From positions 43,965-107,964 of the forward strand of contig SVPU01000005.1 of the NCBI GenBank assembly GCA_015065685.1: a stretch of DNA of 64,000 nucleotides. The letters run 5' to 3'. Of the stretch, positions 1 through 6,511 are shown piece by piece. The position numbers and the translations under genes were made by a program. The stretch comes from Oscillospiraceae bacterium. GTDB lineage: Bacteria > Bacillota > Clostridia > Oscillospirales > Acutalibacteraceae. Positions within the stretch are counted from its first letter, which is position 1; every line of letters begins with the position of its first letter. The notes under the pieces were generated by a model. The model ran no database searches. It saw only the letters and a program-made list of their open reading frames with translations, and was not told the DNA's origin.

Positions 1-248
<248 letters not shown>

Positions 249-270
249 TTAATCGATTAAAAATTTAAAA

Positions 271-299
271 AGGCAGAAACGCTTGTTTCTGCCTTTTTT
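271..299 (+). terminator. Rho-independent terminator after upp
   Basis: Ten-base-pair hairpin (AGGCAGAAAC / GTTTCTGCCT, loop GCTT) followed by a run of seven T. It ends the upp transcript just before the convergent ppa gene and could serve both directions only weakly, as the A-run on the other side is shorter. Confidence 0.9.
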
Positions 300-300
300 A

Positions 301-831
301 TTATTTACAAAACTTATCAATATAACTATCTAACGCGGCGCTAATAACACCTATGGCCGCCTCTCTTCCATTTACCTCGCCCGCCACAGTTTCTTTATTT
401 TCAAGCGCTTTATACACGCTGAAAAAGTGTATCATTTCATCGAAAATATGCTGTGGCAATTCTGAAATATCCTTATATTTATTATAAGTTGGGTCTGCAA
501 ACGGAATTGCTATAATCTTTTCATCGTTTTTGCCGCTGTCAAGCATAGAAAAATAACCTATGGGATAGCAGCGCACAAGAGTCATAGGTTCTAACCCCTC
601 AGAGCAAAGAATAAGTACATCTAACGGGTCTCCGTCATCACCATAGGAGCGCGGAATGAAGCCATAATTCGTGGGATAGTGAGTGGAAGTATATAAAACA
701 CGGTCAAGCATAAGCATACCTGTTTCCTTATCAAGCTCATACTTCTTCTTACTTCCCTTTTTAATTTCAACAACCGCCATAAAATCTTCGGGTGTAATTC
801 TTTTAGGGTGTATATTATGCCAAATATTCAT
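301..831 (-). CDS. ppa: Soluble inorganic pyrophosphatase (family I)
   Basis: Hydrolyses pyrophosphate to phosphate, pulling biosynthetic reactions forward. The family I signature DGDPLDVLIL lies near residues 65-72, with the upstream metal/substrate segment YPTNYGFIPRSYGDDGDP. About 176 residues is the normal family length. I place the start at the ATG at 831, ten bases from a GAAAGG ribosome binding site; an in-frame TTG at 837 sits too close to it. It lies downstream of tsf but behind a terminator, so it probably needs its own promoter or read-through. Confidence 0.93.
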   Translation of the reverse strand: MNIWHNIHPKRITPEDFMAVVEIKKGSKKKYELDKETGMLMLDRVLYTSTHYPTNYGFIPRSYGDDGDPLDVLILCSEGLEPMTLVRCYPIGYFSMLDSGKNDEKIIAIPFADPTYNKYKDISELPQHIFDEMIHFFSVYKALENKETVAGEVNGREAAIGVISAALDSYIDKFCK

Positions 832-847
832 TTGCAATAAACCTTTC

Positions 848-882
848 TGAAAAAATTAACCGGAAGAAATCTCTTCCGGTTA
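848..882 (-). terminator. Rho-independent terminator after tsf
   Basis: Stem AACCGGAAGA / TCTTCCGGTT with loop AATC directly follows the tsf stop, and on the minus strand is followed by a T-run. It separates the rpsB-tsf unit from ppa. Confidence 0.88.
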
Positions 883-888
883 AGATTA

Positions 889-1800
889 TTATTTTACCAT
901 TGCAGCAACTTCAGCAGCAAAATCATCTACACGCTTCTCAATGCCTTCGCCCTTTTCGAAACGAACAAAAGAAGCAATCTTAATATCTGCGCCAAGTTCT
1001 TTAGCGGTTTTTTCAACATACTTACCAACAGTTAAATCACCATCGATAACATACTGCTGCTCAACAAGACAGTTTTCTTTGTAGAATTTACCAATTTTAC
1101 CTTCAACAATCTTACCGAGAACTGCATCAGGCTTGTTAGCCATTTTAGGATCTTCCTTCATCTGAGCGATAAGGATATCCTTTTCTTTAGCGATAACCTC
1201 TGCCGGTACAGAAGCCTCGTCTAAATAGCCGGGGTTCATAGCAGCAATCTGCATTGCAACATTTTTACCCATAGCAACAAAATCAGCGTTATCAGCAGCA
1301 AGTGATGTTTCAAAGTTAACCATAACACCGATTTTACCACCAGCGTGAACATAAGTTACAACCTTACCTTCAACGCGCTCAAAACGGCGGATTTTAATAT
1401 TTTCACGAATTGCAAGGAACAATTCCTGAACTTTTTCTTCAACGGTCATACCGTCTTTTTCGCACTTGAGAAGAGCATCAACATCAGCAGGATTCTGCTC
1501 TGCAACAACTTCTGCAACTTCCTGTGCCAAAGCCTTGAAGCCTTCGCCGTTAGCAACAAAGTCTGTTTCGCTGTTAAGCTCAACAACAACGCCAACACCA
1601 TCTTTTGTGAAAGCACATACAGTACCTTCAGCAGCGATACGGGTTGATTTTTTAGCTTGTGAAGCCAAGCCTTTTTCTCTTAAATAATCTGTTGCAGCAT
1701 CCATGTCGCCATTGGTCTCAACAAGAGCCTTTTTACAGTCCATCATACCGCAACCGGTTTTTTCTCTTAATGCTTGAACGTCTTTTGCAGTAAAAGCCAT
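889..1800 (-). CDS. tsf: Translation elongation factor Ts
   Basis: Nucleotide-exchange factor for EF-Tu. The N-terminal UBA-like helix carries the EF-Ts signature LREKTGCGMMDCKKAL (residues 11-26), and the TDFVA motif of the core domain is present (SETDFVANGEGF, about residue 78). 303 residues is full length. The start ATG at 1800 is preceded by GGAGGAAATAG. It is 26 bp downstream of rpsB, the standard bacterial order, and is presumably co-transcribed from the rpsB promoter. Confidence 0.97.
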   Translation of the reverse strand: MAFTAKDVQALREKTGCGMMDCKKALVETNGDMDAATDYLREKGLASQAKKSTRIAAEGTVCAFTKDGVGVVVELNSETDFVANGEGFKALAQEVAEVVAEQNPADVDALLKCEKDGMTVEEKVQELFLAIRENIKIRRFERVEGKVVTYVHAGGKIGVMVNFETSLAADNADFVAMGKNVAMQIAAMNPGYLDEASVPAEVIAKEKDILIAQMKEDPKMANKPDAVLGKIVEGKIGKFYKENCLVEQQYVIDGDLTVGKYVEKTAKELGADIKIASFVRFEKGEGIEKRVDDFAAEVAAMVK

Positions 1801-1826
1801 CTCTATTTCCTCCGAACTAATTAAAA

Positions 1827-2573
1827 TTATTCAGCAGCCTCTTCAGCTACCTCTTCCTCTGCCTCTTCAACAGCTGCAGTACCCATTTCAGAACCCTGTC
1901 TGCCTTCGATTACAGCAGCAGCGATAGTTTCTGCAATAAGCTTTACAGCGCGGATAGCGTCATCATTACCGGGGATAACTGCATCGATTTCATCGGGATC
2001 ACAGTTAGTGTCAACAATAGCGATAATCGGGATACCGAGTTTCTTAGCTTCTGCAACTGCGATTCTTTCTTTGCGGGGGTCAACGATAAACAAAGCTGAA
2101 GGAATCTTCTTCATATCTTGGATACCGCCGAGGAATTTCTCAAGTTTTTCAATTTCAAGGTTAAGCTTAATAACTTCCTTCTTAGGTAAAAGCTCAAAAG
2201 TACCGTCGTCTCTCATATTGCGAAGCTGATTAAGACGAGCGATTCTTGTACGGATTGTTGAGAAGTTTGTGAGCATACCGCCGAGCCAACGTGCATTTAC
2301 ATAAGGCATGCTGCAGTGCTCTGCTTCTTCTTTAACTGAATCCTGAGCCTGTTTCTTTGTTCCAACGAAAAGGATATCTCCACCTTCTGCTGCGATATCG
2401 CGAACAAACAAGTAAGCCTCGTTAAGCTTCTTAACGGTCTTCTGAAGGTCGATGATATAAATTCCGTTACGTTCTGTGAAAATGTACTCCGCCATTTTCG
2501 GGTTCCAACGTCTTGTCTGATGTCCGAAATGAACACCTGCTTCAAGAAGTTGTTTCATTGATACTACTGCCAT
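1827..2573 (-). CDS. rpsB: 30S ribosomal protein S2
   Basis: Structural protein of the small subunit that helps load S1. The N-terminus [19 protein letters not shown] and the WNPKM, GTKKQAQ and [18 protein letters not shown] segments are typical S2. 248 residues from the ATG at 2573, chosen because a GGAGGA sits 8 bases upstream; the frame stays open for another 24 codons into the leader, but these are not S2-like and overlap regulatory structure. The last ~20 residues are a Glu/Ala-rich acidic tail, similar in composition to the tail of the S1 fusion protein at 6512. Confidence 0.97.
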   Translation of the reverse strand: MAVVSMKQLLEAGVHFGHQTRRWNPKMAEYIFTERNGIYIIDLQKTVKKLNEAYLFVRDIAAEGGDILFVGTKKQAQDSVKEEAEHCSMPYVNARWLGGMLTNFSTIRTRIARLNQLRNMRDDGTFELLPKKEVIKLNLEIEKLEKFLGGIQDMKKIPSALFIVDPRKERIAVAEAKKLGIPIIAIVDTNCDPDEIDAVIPGNDDAIRAVKLIAETIAAAVIEGRQGSEMGTAAVEEAEEEVAEEAAE

Positions 2574-2697
2574 TTCTTTTTCCTCCTGAGGTTTTTCCTC
2601 CATCCCACCCAATGCTTCGGAAATTGCCAAAATGCTTGGCAACACCTCTCCGACCGAGAGCGGAATGTGTGTTTTTTATTTGCTAAATATCATTAGC
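2574..2697 (-). promoter_or_regulatory. Structured rpsB 5' leader, candidate autoregulatory element
   Basis: About 124 nt lie between the predicted transcription start and the rpsB ATG. Two clean hairpins are seen: CTCTC/GAGAG (2646-2660) and TTGCCAA/TTGGCAA (2624-2642). Next to the ribosome binding site there are two GGAGG copies flanking a CCTC (about 2581-2602), so CCTC could pair with either the upstream decoy or the real Shine-Dalgarno. Long structured leaders are common for ribosomal protein operons; that this one binds S2 is inference. Confidence 0.5.
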
Positions 2698-2703
2698 CGT
2701 ATG

Positions 2704-2732
2704 ATTATATCACAAACGCTCCCTATTTGCAA
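2704..2732 (-). promoter_or_regulatory. SigA-type promoter of rpsB-tsf
   Basis: Minus strand -35 TTGCAA (2727-2732), 17-bp spacer, -10 TATAAT (2704-2709). Strong match, as expected for a ribosomal protein operon. Confidence 0.85.
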
Positions 2733-2754
2733 GTGTTTTTTAAAATAATTTTAC

Positions 2755-2783
2755 TTGAAATAATCTATCCTGTGTGATAAGAT
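2755..2783 (+). promoter_or_regulatory. SigA-type promoter of the DtxR-like gene
   Basis: -35 TTGAAA (2755-2760), 17-bp spacer, -10 TAAGAT (2778-2783), about 25 bp before the coding start. It diverges from the rpsB promoter. Confidence 0.7.
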
Positions 2784-2817
2784 AAATACAAACTATAAAT
2801 AAAGTGAGGTGCGGGTG

Positions 2818-3177
2818 TTGAATTTGCAGGAATCAGGCGAAATGTATCTGGAGACTATATTTGTTCTTTCTAAAAAAATAGGCAATGTGAGGTCGCTTGA
2901 TGTTGCCGAATATATGAACTTTTCAAAACCCAGCGTTTCTCGTGCAGTGGGTCTGCTCAAAAAAGGTGAATTCTTAACCACAACAAAGGAAGGCTTTTTA
3001 TTATTGACACCAATCGGTTTGGAAATTGCCCAGAAAATTTACGAACGCCACACAATTATAACCGATTATCTCGTTAAAATTGGTGTTGATCGTGATACCG
3101 CTTTGCAGGATGCTTGCAAAATGGAGCATCACATAAGCGAAGAAACCTTCAATGCATTTAAAAAACAATTAGGCTAA
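2818..3177 (+). CDS. DtxR/MntR-family metal-dependent regulator
   Basis: Winged-helix repressor of iron or manganese homeostasis genes. Helix-turn-helix at about residues 18-55 (NVRSLDVAEYMNFSKPSVSRAV) and the dimerisation/metal helix with DACKMEHHIS, equivalent to the Cys-Glu-His ligands of the DtxR primary site. 119 residues; the SH3-like third domain of DtxR is absent, as in MntR-type members. I choose the TTG at 2818, 8 bases after GAGG; an upstream GTG at 2809 overlaps that site. Monocistronic with its own promoter and terminator. Metal specificity cannot be read from sequence. Confidence 0.88.
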   Translation: MNLQESGEMYLETIFVLSKKIGNVRSLDVAEYMNFSKPSVSRAVGLLKKGEFLTTTKEGFLLLTPIGLEIAQKIYERHTIITDYLVKIGVDRDTALQDACKMEHHISEETFNAFKKQLG

Positions 3178-3182
3178 TTTTT

Positions 3183-3209
3183 GGACATCCTTTGAGGATG
3201 TCCTTTTTT
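3183..3209 (+). terminator. Terminator after the DtxR-like gene
   Basis: GGACATCC / GGATGTCC hairpin with a short TTTGA loop followed by a T-run. Confidence 0.88.
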
Positions 3210-3309
3210 ATTTTATTTTTTTTAAAATCGTGGTTTACATTTTTGCGATTTTTTTCTTTATGTTTACAGAACGCATTCGTTCAAGAAAAAATATAAGGAG
3301 ATGCAAAAT

Positions 3310-3717
3310 ATGTTTTACTGCGATAATTGCGGTGCCCAATTCGAAGAGCCGAAAAAGGTTTTGGAAACACACGGGAATGCCACTCCCCCGTATGAAAAGC
3401 TTTTTATTTGTCCGTTTTGCAAGAGCTGTTTGTTTCACGAAAAAAGCAACACCCATTGCCGATGCTGCGGTGCAAAGCTAAAGGTGGCCGGCACAGATTA
3501 CTGCTCAGACACATGCAGGCAACAAGGTATTAAGCTGAGAGAAAAGGAAAGGAAACGAAAAAGGCTGCTTAGCTCTCACCCTATAAACGAAATTATAAGG
3601 CAATTAGAAATTTATAACAAAGAGCACAACACAAACTATAGCTACGGTCAATTCGTGGCACTTATTTTACCGAAAAAGAAGGCAAGAAAATGCGCAAAGA
3701 GAAAAAAGAATATTTAA
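3310..3717 (+). CDS. Zinc-ribbon protein of unknown function, phage-like
   Basis: 135 residues. Four Cys clusters suggest two zinc ribbons in the N-terminal half: CDNC (4-7), CPFCKSC (about 34-40), CRCC (about 50-53) and CSDTC (about 65-69). The second half is very basic (REKERKRKRLL, PKKKARKCAKRKK), suggesting nucleic-acid binding. Start at the ATG at 3310, nine bases after AAGGAG; the ATG at 3301 abuts the ribosome binding site. It overlaps the next gene by 28 bp, so the two form one unit. Zinc-ribbon proteins of this kind next to sigma-like proteins are often phage genes; that is inference, no specific family is recognised. Confidence 0.65.
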   Translation: MFYCDNCGAQFEEPKKVLETHGNATPPYEKLFICPFCKSCLFHEKSNTHCRCCGAKLKVAGTDYCSDTCRQQGIKLREKERKRKRLLSSHPINEIIRQLEIYNKEHNTNYSYGQFVALILPKKKARKCAKRKKNI

Positions 3718-4001
3718 ATCAATATTTACTGCAGGAACCCAAGATTAACCGACTTTATAATATGATTTCTATTAATCCGCAAAAGAGAGATTATTATGAA
3801 AATTTAATTTCAGAAGCACTAGCCTTACGCGAGGAAATTGAAAAGAAAATCAACAGAATAGATGATAAGGTTTTGGTTGAAATTTTATATAACAAGTATA
3901 TCTTCGGCAGAACACTTGAAGAAACCTCATATATTATAAATTACAGCAAGCGGCACACCGAAAGGCTGCATGTGAAAGCATTGGAAAAATTTAAAATTTA
4001 A
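3690..4001 (+). CDS. Small sigma-region-4-like DNA-binding protein (DUF1492/ArpU-like)
   Basis: 103 residues, helical throughout. The last ~40 residues (VLVEILYNKYIFGRTLEETSYIINYSKRHTERLHVKALEKF) split as recognition-type helices like sigma-70 region 4: EILYNKYI, GRTLEETSYIIN, SKRHTERLHVKAL. Proteins of this size and pattern are usually phage late regulators. Translation is probably coupled to the zinc-ribbon gene it overlaps. It is followed within 70 bp by the dinB promoter. Function not known; no other phage genes are nearby, so it could be a remnant or a domesticated pair. Confidence 0.6.
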   Translation: MRKEKKEYLNQYLLQEPKINRLYNMISINPQKRDYYENLISEALALREEIEKKINRIDDKVLVEILYNKYIFGRTLEETSYIINYSKRHTERLHVKALEKFKI

Positions 4002-4007
4002 AAACCC

Positions 4008-4036
4008 TTTACTTTTATTTTTTTATAATGTATAAT
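4008..4036 (+). promoter_or_regulatory. Promoter of dinB
   Basis: -35 TTTACT (4008-4013), 17-bp spacer, -10 TATAAT (4031-4036); a second TATAAT lies at 4024. The SOS operator begins 4 bp downstream of the -10. Confidence 0.7.
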
Positions 4037-4040
4037 AAAA

Positions 4041-4052
4041 GAACAATTGTTC
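4041..4052 (+). promoter_or_regulatory. LexA (SOS) operator of dinB
   Basis: GAACAATTGTTC is a perfect palindrome of the Gram-positive SOS box form GAAC-N4-GTTC. It covers the expected transcription start, so bound LexA would block initiation. Damage-inducible DNA polymerase IV downstream fits. Confidence 0.82.
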
Positions 4053-4070
4053 TATGGGAGGGCGATTAAT

Positions 4071-5252
4071 TTGGGCGACAGAATAATACTTCATTGCGAC
4101 CTTAATAATTTTTTCGCATCTGTTTCCTTGCTTTTTAACCCCACCCTCGTTAGTCTTCCCGTGGCGGTTTGCGGAAGTAAAGAAAAAAGACACGGAATTG
4201 TTTTGGCAAAAAATGAAATTGCCAAAAAATTCGGTGTTAAAACCGCCGAGCCGATTTTTGAAGCCAAGGCAAAATGCCCCGAGCTTGTAACACTGCCCGC
4301 TCTCGATGAAAAATATGAAGAATATTCCCAAAAGGTAATCTCTATTTATGAGCGCTACACCGATATGATTGAGCCCTTTGGCATTGATGAATGCTGGCTT
4401 GATGTTACCGGAAGCACCGTTCTTTTCGGAAGCGGAGAACAAATTGCAGATAAAATCAGAAATGATGTTAAGCGTGAATTAGGGCTTACGGTATCGGTGG
4501 GTGTGAGCTTTAACAAGGTTTTTGCAAAGTTAGGCTCTGATATGAAAAAGCCTGATGCCGTTACCGTTATTTCGAGAGATAATTTTAAACAAAAGGTGTG
4601 GCCCTTGCCTATTTCCGACCTTTTGTTTGTGGGCGCTAAGACCTGCGAAAAGCTTAAAAGCTGCGGCATTCACACCATTGGTGATATAACCGACTGTGAT
4701 GATATAACACTGAAAAGACTTTTGGGCAAGAACGGCGCAGAGCTTAAAAAATATGCGTTAGGTCAAGATACCTCCCCCGTTGTAACCCCTACTGAAGCTG
4801 ATAAGCCAAAGAGCATTGGAAGAAGCGTTACTTGTGAAAAGGATTTTACAAAAAACGGTGAGGTTAAAAAAGCGTTTTTTGAATTTGCACAATATATCTG
4901 CGACTGTCTGCATCAAAAAAAGCTTTATGCGGGCGGTGTGCAGGTGCATATCCGCACATCAAACCTTGTTGTGAAAGAATTCAGCAAAACCTTTCCCGAC
5001 TCGACTGACAGCGCGCTGATTTTCGCCACCCGCGGTTTCGAGCTTTTTTGCGAAAACTATTCATTTGGTGAGCCTTTGCGCTCGGTGGGACTCAGGGCAA
5101 TTAATCTCAAGGACAACCGAATTGCTGTTCAGCAGGATTTGTTCGGTGAATCTGATAAAAAAATAGAAATTGAAAAGCTCGATAATTCCATCTATGAGCT
5201 CAGGAAAAAGTTTGGAAGTGATGGAATCAAACGCGCAACCACGCTTGATTAA
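4071..5252 (+). CDS. dinB: DNA polymerase IV (Y family, translesion)
   Basis: Error-prone lesion-bypass polymerase. N-terminal catalytic Asp in HCDLNNFFASV (Asp10), second catalytic pair in EPFGIDECWLDVTGS (Asp106, Glu107), helix-hairpin-helix segment about residues 180-205, little-finger domain, and a C-terminal beta-clamp motif QQDLF at about 354-358. 393 residues from the TTG at 4071, nine bases after GGGAGG; the frame runs further upstream, but that part overlaps the LexA box. Controlled by the SOS operator just upstream. Confidence 0.94.
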   Translation: MGDRIILHCDLNNFFASVSLLFNPTLVSLPVAVCGSKEKRHGIVLAKNEIAKKFGVKTAEPIFEAKAKCPELVTLPALDEKYEEYSQKVISIYERYTDMIEPFGIDECWLDVTGSTVLFGSGEQIADKIRNDVKRELGLTVSVGVSFNKVFAKLGSDMKKPDAVTVISRDNFKQKVWPLPISDLLFVGAKTCEKLKSCGIHTIGDITDCDDITLKRLLGKNGAELKKYALGQDTSPVVTPTEADKPKSIGRSVTCEKDFTKNGEVKKAFFEFAQYICDCLHQKKLYAGGVQVHIRTSNLVVKEFSKTFPDSTDSALIFATRGFELFCENYSFGEPLRSVGLRAINLKDNRIAVQQDLFGESDKKIEIEKLDNSIYELRKKFGSDGIKRATTLD

Positions 5253-5273
5253 TTATAAAAAATGTAATATAAT

Positions 5274-5302
5274 AAGACTTGCAGATTATTGCAAGTCTTT
5301 TT
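5274..5302 (+). terminator. Terminator after dinB
   Basis: AAGACTTGCA / TGCAAGTCTT hairpin with loop GATTAT and trailing T-run. An in-frame TTG inside it (5279) is therefore not a credible start for the LCP gene. Confidence 0.85.
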
Positions 5303-5359
5303 AATATAAAGGAAGCGATTAAAATAAATAACAAAAACGAAAACGGTTTTGAAATTAAA

Positions 5360-6466
5360 ATGGAAAATATCTATTCAAACTCACCTCGTGATATTTCATC
5401 ACATTCCTTTGAAGATATTTCCTCTAATTCCAACCGAAGAGAAGTACAAAATTCAAAAAAGCCTCCAAAAAAAAAGAAACGCCGCAAAAAACACACCTTG
5501 CTTAAAATCACCGCGGCTCTGCTTTGCTTTATAATTATTTTTGGTGTCGGGTTTTATTCTTATTGCTATAATCTTTTGAGCAAGATAAACCGTGCCGAGC
5601 TTGATAAAAGCGATTTAGGAATTTCCTCAAGTGATTATGACGGCATTAAAAACATCGCACTGCTCGGTCTTGATACGAGAGAAGACAATAAAACTGGCAG
5701 AAGCGATGCTAATGTTATTGTAACCATTGATAAGAAAAACAAAAAGATAAAGTTAACCTCAATAGCAAGAGATTCCTATGTTTCAATTGATGGGCATAAA
5801 AAGGACAAGCTGACCCACGCTTATGCATACGGCAGGTCGCAGTTAGCCGTTAAAACACTTAATCAGAATTTCGGGCTTGAAATAACCGATTATGTTACAA
5901 TGAATTTCTTCGAGCTTGCAAGAATTATAGATTATATAGGTGGGGTTACGGTTGATGTGGATGAAGCCGAAATGAAAGAGCTTAATTCTTATGTTTTTCC
6001 AACCACAGATTTCGGTGATATGCCTTGTGAGGATATAAAATTCGCAGGTGTTCAGCTTTTATCGGGCACTCAAGCGGTTTGTTATGCGCGAATCAGACAT
6101 ACCGATGGCGATATCGAGCGCGGCAACAGACAAAAGGAAGTGCTAACTGCTATGTTCCAGTCTGTCAAGAGTATGAATCCTCTGAAGCTACCCAAAGTTG
6201 CAGAGCTTATTTTAAGCGAATGTGAAACCTCGCTTTCAACCGATGATATTATGGGGCTAGGTTTATGGACTGTGCTGACCGTTCCCGAGTTCGAGCAGCT
6301 GAGTATCCCAAGTGAAAATATCAAGGCCTCTGGCAAAACAATTAACGGCGGTTGGTATTATGTTTATGATATTGATGCCGCAAAGCAAGAAATAAAGGAT
6401 TTTATTTTCGAAGAAAATTATTATTCTGCCGAAGAAAAATTGAAACGCGAAAGCGAACAAAATTAG
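5360..6466 (+). CDS. LytR-CpsA-Psr (LCP) family cell-wall ligase
   Basis: Membrane-anchored enzyme that attaches undecaprenyl-linked polymers to peptidoglycan. About 40 cytoplasmic residues ending in a basic run (KKPPKKKKRRKKH), one membrane helix (LLKITAALLCFIIIFGVGFY), then the extracellular LCP domain with NIALLGLDTRE, the SDANVIVTID and SIARDSYVSI segments, and RIRHTDGDIERGNRQKEVL carrying conserved Arg/Asp. About 368 residues from the ATG at 5360. That ATG lacks a good ribosome binding site, whereas AAAGGAAG at 5308-5314 precedes in-frame ATT (5318) and ATA (5324) codons; the true start is uncertain. Confidence 0.88.
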   Translation: MENIYSNSPRDISSHSFEDISSNSNRREVQNSKKPPKKKKRRKKHTLLKITAALLCFIIIFGVGFYSYCYNLLSKINRAELDKSDLGISSSDYDGIKNIALLGLDTREDNKTGRSDANVIVTIDKKNKKIKLTSIARDSYVSIDGHKKDKLTHAYAYGRSQLAVKTLNQNFGLEITDYVTMNFFELARIIDYIGGVTVDVDEAEMKELNSYVFPTTDFGDMPCEDIKFAGVQLLSGTQAVCYARIRHTDGDIERGNRQKEVLTAMFQSVKSMNPLKLPKVAELILSECETSLSTDDIMGLGLWTVLTVPEFEQLSIPSENIKASGKTINGGWYYVYDIDAAKQEIKDFIFEENYYSAEEKLKRESEQN

Positions 6467-6469
6467 ATA

Positions 6470-6502
6470 AAAAAACGACTGCCGATTGGCAGTCGTTTTT
6501 AA
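6470..6502. terminator. Bidirectional terminator between LCP gene and ispH-rpsA
   Basis: AACGACTGCC / GGCAGTCGTT hairpin (loop GATT) flanked by an A-run on the left and a T-run on the right, so it can stop transcription from both convergent genes. Confidence 0.88.
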
Positions 6503-6511
6503 CTTTATAAA

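Noticed and set aside
1345..1687. Open frames on the plus strand opposite tsf
   Set aside because: They lie entirely antisense to a highly conserved gene, have no ribosome binding sites and no recognisable protein features. The same applies to the many other antisense frames in the window.
2574..2645. Upstream extension of rpsB
   Set aside because: The extra 24 residues are not S2-like, overlap leader hairpins, and GGAGGA positions the start at 2573.
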